This document shows, piece after piece, positions 13,370 to 25,120 of a stretch of 64,000 bases of DNA. The DNA comes from Artemisia argyi (lineage: Eukaryota > Streptophyta > Magnoliopsida > Asterales > Asteraceae): the NCBI GenBank assembly GCA_030686995.1, contig CM060704.1:170869718-170933717 (forward strand), given 5' to 3'. Position 1 is the first letter of the stretch. Every line of letters starts with the position of its first letter. Position numbers and translations under genes: made by a program. The notes under the pieces were generated by a model that ran no database searches, was not told the DNA's origin, and saw only the letters and a program-made list of their open reading frames with translations.

Positions 13370-13473
13370 GCAAGACCTGTGGCTATAAGTTTGTTTACTA
13401 CACTGGGCCTCATGCCATTGCTGGACGTCACATTCCTGGCACATTCACTAACCAGGCTACTAATACCATGTGA
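13370..13473 (+). pseudogene. Fragment of a 40S ribosomal protein SA (uS2) gene
   Basis: From 13387 the frame reads [20 protein letters not shown] and then TNQ. This matches the conserved uS2/RPSA stretch that reads KFAQYTGAxAIAGRHTPGTF, TNQ in plants (recalled, not searched). The fragment ends at a TGA (13471-13473), where the real protein would continue for well over 150 residues. Upstream, caagacctgtggct looks like the preceding 'ARPxxQRAV' region with bases missing, so the frame is broken. It is a short decayed piece, not a gene. Whether it arrived by retroposition or by capture in a transposon cannot be told. Confidence 0.7.
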
Positions 13474-14553
13474 TCTTAATATGTAAATGACAATTGCAAT
13501 TGTTCTATTATTATTATTATTATTTTTTAATAAAAATCACTCTTTGTGTATTGGGAACATGTACCAGTTTAATATCTAATGAGTAGGAAGCATTTCGTTC
13601 ACTAAACTTCATGCATACATTACTATGAAAGTAGGCCTACATACACAGATTTCAGGAAATCACAGGTACTACTTTAAAAACAAATCACAACATTACGACA
13701 TCTAACAAACATAGGTTAAAATGCTTCTGTAGCTAAATAGCCCGCGGCAAAGCGCGGGTTTACCACCTCGTTATAATGAAAGGTGATCCTTAAACAAGGA
13801 CATCATTAATATGAAAAGTGACCCTTAAATAAATAATTTCCATTTTATCTTGAGCAATTTAAAACCTACTAACAATATGTTGTAAAGAGTTTAAAACCAC
13901 GTCTTCACATTTCACATTAAACGAACAAGCATTTTGTAACTAAGAAAAAACACCTCAATTATCAAAAAACAAATATCACAATCGAATTAGCTCCGCTGCA
14001 AATTACCGAAGCTAACTTAGAACAAATATCATACTTAAATTGGCCTCGTCGTAACGCGTAGCAGCCTAATTCCTCGTTATAGAGAAAATATATTACACAA
14101 TTAAAATAATAATAATAAATAAATAAGTAAAAATAAATCCTATTTTGATGTTATACATCCAGATAATTTATCACTCACTTAATTACATATTTTGTACACC
14201 ATGTGAATCAAACCATATGAAATATCGTAATCTTTTGAGGCTTCTTCTTTTGGAAAATTCGAAACCAAAGCACATTTATCTTGCGTAATATCTTCGCACT
14301 CTTTATATGCTTCAATCATCTTTGTTTTAACTTTGCTCGAGTTTGCAAAGATCACAGCTATGTCGATAATCGCTTGCGAATGACGCCTATCATCATCAAC
14401 TTATTTCATTACTTCAACTTTGATTTCGTCGATGGTATGAGAAAAGGAATAATCCATAAAAACCATGTGTGTGATTCATTTGAGATGTAGGGTATAGGAA
14501 ATGAGGATTTGTTGTGATGATGGTTTATGTGATGATATATTAAATTTATATGA

Positions 14554-14616
<63 letters not shown>

Positions 14617-15054
14617 TATTTTTTCGTTCATGTAAAAGGTTGATATGTGAGATTCACTCATCTTATGTCCTTAACTATTTTTTGAAATAATAAATTTATT
14701 GGTGTAACAACTTTTTATTTAAAAAAAATTAAAAAACATAAAAAAATAACGATAATATAAACAAAAACATTTTTTAATTCTTACCTTGGAAATGTTAGGG
14801 ACCAATGGTGTTGTGTGGTGTTTAGATAAGAAATGGCGAAAAGACAAAAATGCTATTGATGCAAACGAGAATTTTAATCATTGTAAGGTTTTTGGATCAT
14901 GAGGGAGTGAAAAACATGATGTTGTTCGGGGTACGGAACCCTAGATCTGAGTATCATATGCACAACCCACTTTAACCATGGGGATCAATAGTGTAGTTTA
15001 CCCTAGTGTTAATTATTAATTGATCAAAGTGCTTCATCGGTTCATCCTTTTTGT
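13474..15054. other. Unassigned AT-rich DNA
   Basis: No gene is visible. There is a perfect 6-bp GC hairpin (cccgcg, loop gcaaag, cgcggg) at 13741-13758, next to aaatag. On the minus strand this recalls the hairpin near a Helitron 3' end, but the usual CTRR terminus is not clear. An (ATT)n microsatellite is at about 14554-14615. Confidence 0.4.
14554..14615. repeat. (ATT)n microsatellite
   Basis: About 20 ATT units. The poly-Asn reading on the minus strand is an artefact. Confidence 0.95.
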
Positions 15055-15227
15055 CTCTCTCCACCCAATGACATGGAGCGTTTTTGTCTACGGCCAGGGA
15101 ATAAAAAACTATTTGTCAGGTCTTCTTATTATTATAATTAAAATACTTTTTGGAACTTTACATTTTAAATAATAATTTATGTTAGGATCATAGATAAGTT
15201 AAATGAAAAGAAGGTTCATTTTAGAAA

Positions 15228-15396
15228 GAGGTGTGCTACACCCACCAAAACTTTACAAAACTTTTCCCACTTGTTGACGTGTCTGAGTGTTGATTGGTTG
15301 GTTTTCTGTGGCCCACAGAAAACCAACCAATCAACACTCAGACACGTCAGCGAGTGGGAAAAGTTTTGTAAAGTTTTGGTGGATGTAGTATTTTTC
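15228..15396. mobile_element. Foldback MITE with 9-bp target duplication
   Basis: The arms 15238-15312 and 15313-15387 are nearly perfect inverted copies, so the element would fold into one hairpin. The 9-base sequence ttttagaaa is present at 15219-15227 and again at 15397-15405. The matching place in copy B (about 17588) has a single similar tttgagaaa and no insert, i.e. an empty site. A 9-bp duplication fits a Mutator-type element. Confidence 0.85.
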
Positions 15397-16992
15397 TTTT
15401 AGAAATGAAAAGCTTATTCTATATATGTTTTTACATTTAAAGTGCGGTACATATCATATGCATTTAAAATTGAAATTATCTCAATATAATATAATTATAT
15501 AATTAAATATACTTTTATCTTTATCGATAACTACTACAAATGGATGTTCCAAGTTTTAAAACTAAAATTGTTACAATTAAGCCTACAGGAGGGCAAATAT
15601 TTTCATACCGGATACGAAGAAAACGACTAGGTTAGTTCATTTAAGGGTTTTGCTAAATGTAGTTTTAAAGTTTATGTTTAAGAAATAAAAACATGAATAA
15701 CTAGTGATATATAAAATCGGTTGAGAAATATTAAATGCAATGAGTTAGCAGTTATTATTAAATTTACAAACAATTAATACATGTTTAAACACTAACATAA
15801 CTATTAGAGCTGCGTTTATTTCTTTCATTTAAATGATCCACCAAACCACATACCAAAATCTTTACTAACAAAGCTTAAAAAGTTCTTAAGATGCTAACAA
15901 ACGTTATAGTCATATGTGCATCTATTCATTATTGGATTTTTTGTGCATTTATCGTTCATAATTTATCTATGGATGCATGGCTTGAAATCACGTCGGTCTC
16001 ATCAATATATATTTCAAAGTTGTTATTAATAATTAAAAAATGTTAATCATATGTTTAGACGCAATTGCATAGAAAGTTGTTAAAGTTTTATATCACATCC
16101 CCAATATTTTTCCCCTAAGGAATTTTTCAATTGTAACAAAATTGGTATTCTTTCATATTTAATTTCATTTTTAATTGGAAGAATTTAAAATATCACGTTA
16201 AAAATCTCTTTAATTTCATATGTACCCAAGCAAATTCTTAAATATCACATATGCTCAATCTTAATCATTTTTAAATTTGTTACAATTTTACCCTAGTGTG
16301 TTATTTGATGTGTTATTTAAGCACCAAACCGTTACCTCATGTTTATCTATCAACCTTGTATTCCATGAAACATAATCTGATCGTGATTATGAAGTCATTG
16401 TGAATTGTTTTCCATTGTAGGCGATAAGAGAGTTTGGTTAAATAGTTTTTATTTCAAAACTGGTCGCTTGTGGATTCTAGCCTACGTGGTGTTTTAGTTG
16501 TTAGTGGGTTCTCATGTTTTCATTTAGCTAAAAAAATTATAGTTTTAATTGTCTACACTCAATTACAATTGGCTTTAAATAATAAGATTAATACAATACA
16601 GTAGAAGATCTCTCTTTTGTATAATTGTATATTGAAGCATTCGATGCGATTTTTTTAAAGAGTTCTTGATTTCATTGAATAATCATAGGTATAACAACTG
16701 ATTATTTGATTGAATGACTTTTGTTAAAGAACTGTTAATTCATAAAATTTTTCTTATTCAACACAAAAGTAATCAATGTGCCCGCCCATCTACGACATTT
16801 GGTTCTAAACGAGAATGAGGAAAAACAATAGCCGATTTAGGAAGAAAAGGATAAAATGATCATCTTATAAATTTTTTCTTTAAGGAGGTAATAAAAATGG
16901 GCAAATATGATATTGTGAATGTTAAAAATGGGTACATTTTGATATTTAAGAATTGGATTGTGCATATATGAAATTAGTGATGTTATGAAAGG

Positions 16993-17122
16993 GGAAATGA
17001 TACTCCATCACATTTTTTGATGCAAATACTACAACTGTGCATTGCAGTGTTGTACGGTACAATACTGTAATGCATAAGTTGCGGTGCAAGCATCAACAAA
17101 TGTGGTGGGAGTATCAACTCCC
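16993..17122. mobile_element. MITE, 130 bp, 10-bp target duplication
   Basis: Starts ggaaatgatactcc and ends with the inverse of ggagttgatactcc. The 10 bases ttatgaaagg flank it directly (16983-16992 and 17123-17132). The interior is largely palindromic, with gcatcaacaaatgtggtgg pairing with the left arm. The duplication length suggests a Mutator-type origin. Confidence 0.85.
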
Positions 17123-17275
17123 TTATGAAAGGGATATATGAAGTTCACCCTATTTAATTCATACAAAACTCTTTCCATTTTTTTCTTCTCCTGCACCCAA
17201 AGGTACATGCGGCCTGCTTGCTACATATTTTTTTTTTTACTTTCTCCGCCAATCACGGGATGTGATCCTTTGAAG

Positions 17276-17329
17276 TTGAGAGGTACAACTTGACTCAAGT
17301 TGTGGCATTATGAGCCATTTGATCAAATC

Positions 17330-17369
<40 letters not shown>

Positions 17370-17441
17370 AGTTATTTGGTCAAATCTAGTAGCACATAAT
17401 ACCCCAACTTAAATCAAGTTATACCTATTAATTTGAGAGGT
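17276..17441. mobile_element. Imperfect inverted-repeat element with poly-T loop
   Basis: The left arm around aggtacaacttgactcaag (from 17281) and the right arm ending caagttatacct (to 17426) are imperfect inverted copies separated by a T run (17332-17368). The 9 bases ttgagaggt occur at both edges (17276-17284 and 17433-17441), possibly a target duplication. The exact element ends are uncertain. Confidence 0.55.
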
Positions 17442-17667
17442 TCCCATTCCACCAATCACATGGAGTGTTTTTGGTGTACGATGAGGAATTAAAAAATTAT
17501 TAGTCAGGTCTTGTTACTATTATAATTAAAATACTTTTTGGAACTTTACATTTTAAATAATATTTTATGTTAGGATCATAAGGTCCATTTGAGAAATAAA
17601 AACATTTAAAATGTCGTACTTATAATATTCATTTCAAATTGAAATTATTTCAATCTAATATAATTTA

Positions 17668-18061
17668 GAGCCCGTTTGGTTTGTAAATAGGTATGGAATA
17701 AAAATTGGATTGGTAAAGGTTTGAAAGAAAAGTAGGATAGAAAATAAATAAAGTATATAAAACTAACTTTTATTTTATAAATTTGAAAATAATAAAATTT
17801 GAATTAAAACAATATTTTAAAAATAGATAAAGACAAAAAAATTAAAAGACCCCACCTTTGTGAGAGGAGTAGGCCCACATTTTGTTTTATAGTTCAGTTT
17901 TCAATGCGTAAAAAATTGAAACCGACTCATCATGGTAGGTGTCATGGATTCCCTTAATTAAATGTATCATATCCATTTTTCAAACATATCCCATCAAACA
18001 AACATTTATACTAACTTTGACTCCATTCTTTAAATCCGAATCCCCTTAAACAAACGCAACC
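17668..18061. mobile_element. Tourist-like MITE, TTA target duplication
   Basis: Begins gagcccgtttggtttgt and ends with the inverse of ggttgcgtttgttt. TTA flanks both sides (17665-17667, 18062-18064). A 3-bp TWA duplication and a GGnnnnGTTTGG-type terminus fit the PIF/Harbinger superfamily. Copy A is empty at this point. Confidence 0.65.
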
Positions 18062-18117
18062 TTATATGATTAGGTATACTTTTATCTTTATCGTTACCTA
18101 CTACACATTGAGAGTTA

Positions 18118-18493
18118 AGGTCCGTTTGGTATGTAGGTGAGTTCAGGATTAGGATTTTGATTTCTTTTTAAATTATGATTTAGATTTTAATTTAGTAAAT
18201 TATATAAAAAGAGAGAAAGTATATTATTATATAGATATAAAATATATTAAAGTAATATAAATTATTATACTTTATTAAAAAATGATTATTTTCTAAAGTA
18301 TAAAATGAGAGATAAAAGAAAAAATACAAACATAACCCTCATATTTTTCAAATCTTAGTTATATCAGGAGGTTTTAAAGATGCCAAAATATTTGGACTCA
18401 ATTCCAAATTTGAGACCCACATTTACATACTAAACAATTGATTTCACCATCAACCTCAAATCTAAATCCGAAACCCACCAACCAAACAGGCCT
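18118..18493. mobile_element. Tourist-like MITE, TTA target duplication
   Basis: Begins aggtccgtttggtatg and ends with the inverse of aggcctgtttggttgg. TTA flanks both sides (18115-18117, 18494-18496). It belongs with the MITE just upstream by terminus type, but the interior differs. Confidence 0.75.
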
Positions 18494-18794
18494 TTAATAT
18501 CAAATGAGGAAAAAAAAATTAAAATGAAAATAATGAGAAATAATCATAACTATACATTTTAGATATACATAAAAAAAAATAGATGCATCTTTTCTTAAAA
18601 AAGTCTCTCTTATTCAAATATGTGGCCAAAAAATCCTTCTCATTTTTCTTATTTTAGTTTTTCTTCTCATCTGATCTCTTCCCTACACAAGGATGATCCA
18701 AGTTTTAAAACTAAATAATAATTAAGCCTATAGGAGAGCAAATACTTTCATACTAGATCTGAAGAAAACTACTAGGTTAGCATTAATTTATGAA

Positions 18795-19835
18795 AAGTTT
18801 CACTAAATACCAAAAGATCAATCCTAGTAACCCATTTTCTATATTAAATAACAAACACACTTTAACATTTTTTTTCAAAAATTAATATCTCTTAAACCGT
18901 TAATCGTTAAACGAAAAAAAAATGTGCACCATCGTGACGAGCATTTGATTATCTTTCTATAGAATTCCACTTTGATATATTTTTGACAAAGTTTTTTTGA
19001 TTACTTTTTCACATTTTTCGTCCTTTTTGTTATTTTTTCGTTGTTAAAACTTGCATAAAAATTCACATGTGATTCAATACAAATTTGAATATTTGAAAAT
19101 TTAATCATGTAGTAAAATGAACATACATTTGTCTACAAAATGGTAAAAGTTTCACCGTTGTTTATTCTGGAATTACGCATTTATAATTTTTCAACCATAT
19201 ATACAACATTATATTTCAAGTTGTAGATTAGTGCGGTTAATTCGTCAAAGTTGGATCAAACACATAAAATCACATGTGATTTTTACCGAACGTAATCTTA
19301 ATCACATGTGATTTTTAACGCATCAAATTTGATTATAGAAGTTTCATAAATAAACTGCTATAGTATATAATTCAAATACAGTGTGTGACATATGATTAGA
19401 AAATTATGAATGTTTGTTTTTATTGCAAAAAATGAGAAAAGTTTTTTAATTATACACAAATACTTATGTCAATTTTGGCACGGTTGTGCAGTGTTCGAAC
19501 TACCATATTAGTGTTAAATCACATTTGATATATCATGTGAATTTTAGCACCGTAAGAAAAACGTAAAAAAAATAAAAAATAAAAAAATCGTCAAAATATA
19601 TGAAAGTGCTCATCTGTTGAAAGATAATAAAATGTTTGACGCGACAGTATAATTTATTTTGCCTAACAATTGACAGTTCATGGGATATTTAAATTATATA
19701 ATTTGGACATAAGTGCATTTTTTATTTAAAAATTAAAACATTAGTTAATTTTCCCTTTTTTTTCTCATAGAAAAATAAGTGGCTCAGATTTATCCCTTAG
19801 TATGCATGAATCTTTTGGTATGTAAATGATCTCTC
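18795..19835. other. Insertion-sized AT-rich block, unidentified
   Basis: This block has no counterpart in copy A, so it is an insertion (or a deletion in A). It holds several copies of cacatgtgatttt. No ORF or clear terminal repeats were found. Confidence 0.4.
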
Positions 19836-20138
19836 CTCTTAATTTAAAGGTTTTATTAAACGTAGCTGCAAGGGTTATATTTATGAAATGAAAACATGCA
19901 TAATTGGTGGTACATAAAGTCGGTTGATAGAGGTTAAATGCAAAGAATGAGCAATTATTTTTAAAGATACAAACATTTAATGCATATCTATGCATATCTA
20001 AATACCTTAAACATAGCATTTATGGCTACATTTAGCAATTTTCTTCATTTAAATGATTCGATAAACCACATACCCAAATATTTACAAATAAAGCTTAAAA
20101 AGCTCTTAAAATGCTAACAAACGTTAGAGTTGTGGCTG

Positions 20139-20246
20139 CAGTGGGCGCCTATAAGTTTTATAGGAGCCGCTACCTCACCATCTACTATATAACACCACTA
20201 TAACATACACCCTCCCCCAGCTATAACTATTATAGGCGCCAGTGGG
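20139..20246. mobile_element. Small inverted-repeat element (possible MITE)
   Basis: The left end agtgggcgcctataag and the right end ataggcgccagtggg are inverted copies around the shared core ggcgcctataa. They lie about 100 bases apart. No clear target duplication. Confidence 0.4.
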
Positions 20247-20445
20247 TCCGGTCCGGTCGGTCCTTCGGTCGGTTCGGTCCAGTCCAAATAGGCAAGTTTT
20301 TTCGGTTTTTTGGTAGGTCCGGACCAGACCGGACCGGACCGGACCGAAGACCGATTTAACCAAAAAGCCTAGACCGAGGACTGGACCGAATGTGGTCGGT
20401 CCGGTTCTGTCCGGTCCGGTCCATCCAGTCCGTTTGCTCACCCCT
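20246..20445. repeat. Low-complexity GGTCCGGT-rich repeat
   Basis: Irregular repeats of ggtccggt, ggaccgg and cggtcggt. The apparent minus-strand ORF here is a Gly/Pro/Asp/Arg/Thr run produced by the repeat and is not a gene. Confidence 0.8.
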
Positions 20446-20604
20446 ATCGTCAATGAGGTCTTCCAACAAATTCGAATGATATAAAATATTTAAGTTTTTA
20501 TTTTCATCCACTTTACCAAAATTGCTTCAAGCATTAATGTCAGATATTTTTTATCCCCTCCATTTGAATTGCTCTTTGTAAGCATTCGGACAATTCCTCC
20601 ATCC

Positions 20605-21196
20605 CTAATGCATACAACCTATACAAAGCCTACCCGAGAACCCATGATAGTTTTCGTGTATTTCATATATACTCAAAATACAATTGGATGGGTTTTTTTT
20701 TTTATATATATACTCCTTCGAGTATAAATCCCACATACATTTGATAAAATTGTCTAAACTATCACAACTACAATATTCACTAATTTTTAAATATTCCTCC
20801 AAAACATTAGGTGTTGTCCTGTATGCTAATTGGCATATAGTAGACGTGCATTTCATTATATTACTAATACTCATTTTTTAGCGACATTTTGCCGAGACCT
20901 AAAAAATAAAAAGTGCTCAAGAATAGGTTTAAAGTTATACTTAGTTATACCTTTAACTATTTCTAAAAATAGTTTGGAACTCATTCAGAACCGTCGCCTA
21001 AAATTCCTTTCGGGGTATTTTTGATTGTCTCCAAAATAATCTTCCATTTGACGATGTTTGGCGCCTTCATAATCTCGGGGTATGGACGTCCGAGTTTTGA
21101 ACTAGTGGCTTCATCTTCATCAAAGGCTAGATATTGTTTATGATAATCGTGTAAATGTAATAATTTTTCGGCTTGATCTTTGTCATTATAACTCAT
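20605..21196 (-). pseudogene. Decayed PIF/Harbinger transposase
   Basis: On the minus strand, 20874-20605 reads a stretch with 'KCTSTICQLAYRTTPNVLEE', 'SLDNFIKCMWDLYSKEY', 'EIHENYHGFSG' and 'CIGCMH'. This is the order seen in plant Harbinger-type nucleases (recalled: KCTxAIRQLAYG, SLDNFxK, HxxxHGFxGxxGSIDCMH). Upstream, in another frame near 20940-20995, RRF-stop-M and then LFLEIVKGITKY matches the RRFRMxxxLFLRIV motif with CGA changed to TGA. A further frame (21196-20981, MSYNDKDQAEK) may be the N-terminus. The catalytic C-terminal half is missing. Several frameshifts and stops make it dead. Confidence 0.75.
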
Positions 21197-21569
21197 GTTG
21201 CAAGTATATGAAATAGGGAGAAATTGAGTATTTGAGAAAGTGTCTGAAGCATGAAGAAAATTGAGTGTTGCATGTTGTTTTTATGAAAAAAGTGGGTATT
21301 TATTGAAAAAAAAATGAGGTTTCTTTTTCGTTGCCATTTGACTAGTACCCAATGTTTTAATTCAGGAAAAAGAAGAAAACAAAAAACAAAAATAACCGTT
21401 GTGACCTTGGCTGTGGGATGTATAATGTCGGTATGGCGTCAAAGGTGGTGCAATATATGGCGCCGCCATAGGTGCCTAATTTTGTCTGTAGCGTGCCATA
21501 TTGCCGTTGCACCAAGGCTAGTCATATGTGCATCTATCCATTATTGGACTTTTGTGCATTTACCATTAT

Positions 21570-21798
21570 CCACAAAAGGTGTGAATTGGCAAGAACACTC
21601 TGACCCGGGTGCCTTTTGTCACCCGTCATTGTTCACCTCACAAGGAATAGCTCTGACAACTTTCCTTGCCTAGTGAGACACCCACTGTAGTGAGCAAGAG
21701 CCGAAACTCGAACCCTTTACCTTTTATTAACAAAATCTCTTCGGTGAGCAAATGAATATTTCGGATATGAGTACCTACTTAGCCAAAGCCCATTGGTT
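21570..21798 (-). mobile_element. tRNA-derived SINE with 14-bp target duplication
   Basis: On the minus strand there is an A box tggctaagtagg (complement of 21774-21785) and a B box ggttcgagtttcggc (complement of 21700-21714), spaced as in tRNA-type pol III promoters. The 14 bases gcatttaccattat flank it directly (21556-21569, 21799-21812). Copy A (about 15945-15965) has one copy of a similar sequence and no insert, which is the empty site. Confidence 0.9.
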
Positions 21799-22160
21799 GC
21801 ATTTACCATTATAATTTATCTAATTTATCTTTGGATGCATAGCTAGAAATCACGTCGATCTCATCAATCACATATATTTCAAAGTTGTTGTTAATAAATA
21901 AAAATGTTAATAATAGGTTTAGACTCAATTGCATAGAGAGTTTGTTAAAGTTTTATATCGCATCATATCTTATCTTTATGATTGTTCTATTTTTAGGGAG
22001 TTTTTTCATTGAAACAAAATTGGTGGTATTCATTTATTTCATTTCGTTTATTTAATTCATACAAAACTCGATCTTTCTACTTTTTTTTTCCTGCCGCCCA
22101 AAGGTAGATGCGGTCTGCTTTGGATCTTTCTTGCTATAATTAATTTTTACTCTATAACAA

Positions 22161-22368
22161 AATATTTAATTCCCTAATGCAAATTAACCAGATTTTAGTT
22201 TATTAACCATGGAAGTTTTATGAACTGGTCCACTAACTCATAAAAATGTTTATTTTTTATTTTAACTACAATGAGCTTTCATTTTATGTTCATGTGACAT
22301 GAATAGTTTTCGACCTGTATATAATTTTGTGCATGATTTATTGTAAATCATTTCATAAAGTTATAATA

Positions 22369-22458
<90 letters not shown>

Positions 22459-22948
22459 AAAGATGTATATAAAATTAAAAGGTACATAAAGCTGATGATT
22501 TGACAAACTTATGAACTTATAAAAAAATTCAACCATTATAGACGCTCTTTGATAATGCTGAAGCTAGCTAGCAAGAAAACTGCTAAGATGAGTTCTTAAC
22601 TGATAATTACGGCAAAAAGTCAGCATGTCAACCGATAAATGCGCTAATTCTTATTTTGTTTTGAAAGTTTACCGAAAAAGTAAAATGTTGGTAAAACAAT
22701 CTCTTATCGGCACCAATATATTTTCACAGGTCTAACAGGTAAAATGTGTTTTGGCATAAGTTCACCAAATATTTAAACAATCTGAAAAGTTTTCTTACAA
22801 CTTTCACTAGGTGCTCTAGAAAATTTTGTTAATCAATTAGTATAACATAAATATTTCTTAATAAAATATTGTAAGACAAAGGTTCTTTTTCTTGAACCAA
22901 TACTTGCTTCTTATTAACTAAGTACGTGTGTGTGTATATGTGTGTGTA

Positions 22949-22980
<32 letters not shown>
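22161..22980. other. AT-rich spacer with two (TA)n tracts
   Basis: No gene is visible. (TA)n lies at 22372-22456, and a mixed (TG)n/(TA)n at about 22926-22980 abuts the next element. Confidence 0.6.
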
Positions 22981-23769
22981 GGGAGGGGTTAAAATAAAAA
23001 GAGGATTTGTGGTAAAAAGAATAAGAAATATTTTGGACCCTTAGATTTAAAATCAATGGATGAGATAAAATTATACACTTAATTAAAGCTAGAAGGGCAA
23101 AAACGTCTTTTAGTAAAAATACGTAAACACATTATTATACCATTCGGTCTCATAATAACAGATCAATCCTTACTTTCTCTCTTTCTTCCAACTACTTTCT
23201 CTCTCAAAAAGTTCTGATCACATTAAAATTCCGATCATCTCTCTAATAAATTCCGATCATCTTCTCCATAAAATTCCGGTCATTAATCTCATTAAAGTCC
23301 GGTCATCTTCTCAATCAATTCCGATCAGCAATCTAATTAAAATCCGATCATCAAATCCTCATTTTCATACAATTGTCTACAAAATGTCGTTGAAAAGCAA
23401 AGGTAAGTCAACTAAATCTGATTTTGTTCATATTATGATACAGTAGCCAGATTTTAATGCATTTTGTTTGAAAAAATTAGCAGCAAAAAAGATTAAGAAG
23501 TGGAAGAAGAGTATCAAAATAAGGACTATAATGAATTTTGATTGTTTTGTTCATTAAAATATGGATTATAAAGCATTTTGATTGTTTTGTTCATTAAAAT
23601 AAGGATTAGTAGCAGATTTGACTATTTTGTGCATTACAAATAAAGATATTTTTTGGGGGTGTATTGAAGTTACTAAAATTCAGGTTGATTTCTTATCTTC
23701 TATTGCTTGTTGACTTTTAGTTTCACTTGTTTCCGCAATCAATTTGTTGACTTAAATTATTTTTTTTTT

Positions 23770-23945
23770 ACAGCAGGATTCATTGAAAAGTTTCCATGTA
23801 AAATTAGTTTGCATTGTACTGGATGTGGATGTTGACCCATCCACCACTCCCTGGGATCCAGCCAAGGCATATTTGTTTGTGCTTGTTGGTGAGAAGCATG
23901 TAGATCCTATAAAGGAAATTGATTGGGTCAGTGTAGGGACTATTA
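23770..23945 (+). other. Exon-like open stretch, unidentified
   Basis: After tttttttacag the frame is open and reads a segment with 'DVDVDPSTTPWDPAKAYLFV' and then LVGEKHVDPIKEIDW, followed by gtcagt. The flanking splice-like signals suggest a captured exon. I do not recognise the protein. Confidence 0.35.
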
Positions 23946-25120
23946 TAGAATAGCAGTGTTTTATGCATTAAAAAGTGGCTAAATGTGTATTATATTTTGT
24001 AGAAAGTTAGTAAAATTGGGCTAAATGTGCATTAATTTTTGTAGGAAGTAAGTAAAACCGTGAAAATTTTTGCTAATCATGAGTTGTGTAGACTAACACT
24101 GTTTTGTGCACTAAAAATGGTCTGAATGTGCATTAACTTTTGTAGAAAGCTAGTAAATGTACGGTGCGGTTGGATAATTCATGAGTTGTGTGAAATTACA
24201 TAGTTTTGTGCATTAAAAATTGGCTAACTATCCATTAGTTTTCACATGAACTTACTAAAATTGCGTTTCATTAAGATAATCATGTCTTTTGTACAATAAT
24301 AGTGTTGTATGCAGGAAAAAGTGGCTAAATGTGCATTATATTTTGTAGAAAGTAAAATTGGGCTAAATGTGCATTAATTTTTGTAGGAAGTTAGTAAAAA
24401 TGTGACAAATTTTGATAATCATGAGTTGTGTGGAATAACATTGTTTTGTGAACTAAAAATGGTCTAAATGTACATTAACTTTTATAGAAAGTTAGTAAAG
24501 GTATGGTACGGTTGGATAATTCACGAGTTGTGTGAAATTACATAGTTTTGTACATTAAAATTGGGCTAATTATCCATTAGTTTTTACAGGAAGTTAGTAA
24601 AATCACGTTTCATTAAGATAATCATGTCTTTTGTAGAATAAGAGTGTTTTATGCATTAAAAAGTGGCTAAATGTGCATTATATTTTGTAGAAAGTTAGTA
24701 AAATTGGGATAAATGTGCATTAATTTATGTAGGGAGTTAGTAAAAATGCGACAAATTTTGATAATCATGAGTTGTGTGGAATACCACTGTTTTGTGCTCT
24801 AAAAATGGTCTAAATGTGCATTCACTTTTGTAGAAAGTTAGTAAAGGTAAGGTACGGTTGGATAATTCATGAGTTGTGTGAAATTACATAGTTTTGTGCA
24901 TTAAAAATTGGTTAATTATCCATTAGTTTTCACAAGAAGTTAGTAAAATCGCGTTTCATTAAGATGATCATGTCTTTTGTAGAATAATAGTGTTTTATGC
25001 ATTAAAAAGTTGCTAAATGTGCATTATATATTGTAGAAAGTGAGTAAAATTAGGCTAAATGTGCATTAATTTTAATAGGAAGTTAGTAAAAATGTGACAA
25101 ATTTTGATAATCATGAGTTG
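23945..25120 (+). repeat. Tandem repeat of about 345 bp, about 3.5 copies
   Basis: The anchor atgcattaaaaagtggctaa recurs at 23963, 24309, 24651 and 24997, giving periods of 346, 342 and 346. Each unit contains four shorter versions of a phrase with gtgcattaa, ttttgtagaaagttagtaaa and aatcatgagttgtg, so the unit itself is built from a roughly 90-bp degenerate repeat. Confidence 0.85.

Larger units (their letters stand above)
15055..17260 (+). repeat. Segmental duplication, copy A
   Basis: Blocks of this segment align in the same order with 17447-22160. Examples are the 'caggtcttcttattattataattaaa' region near 15117 (compare 17505), 'ccaagttttaaaacta' near 15550 (compare 18689), 'catttaaatgatc' near 15829 (compare 20047), 'gtcatatgtgcatctat' near 15910 (compare 21520) and 'cacccaaaggtacatgcgg' near 17193 (compare 22095). 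No gene is recognisable in it. It carries its own insertions at 15228-15396 and 16993-17122, which copy B lacks. Confidence 0.75.
17447..22160 (+). repeat. Segmental duplication, copy B, expanded by insertions
   Basis: Aligns piecewise and in the same order with 15055-17260, but is about twice as long because of insertions missing from copy A. These are two TTA-flanked MITEs (17668-18061, 18118-18493), about 18500-18690, about 18795-19835, about 20135-21517 (Harbinger remnant) and a SINE (21570-21798). Where copy A can be aligned across these points it is uninterrupted. Confidence 0.75.

Noticed and set aside
13735..13758. Helitron 3' end
   Set aside because: A good GC hairpin is present, but the terminal CTRR and a 5' TC end could not be placed, so it is mentioned only as a hairpin.
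20175..20453. 92-aa minus-strand ORF
   Set aside because: It is a translation of the GGTCC low-complexity repeat.
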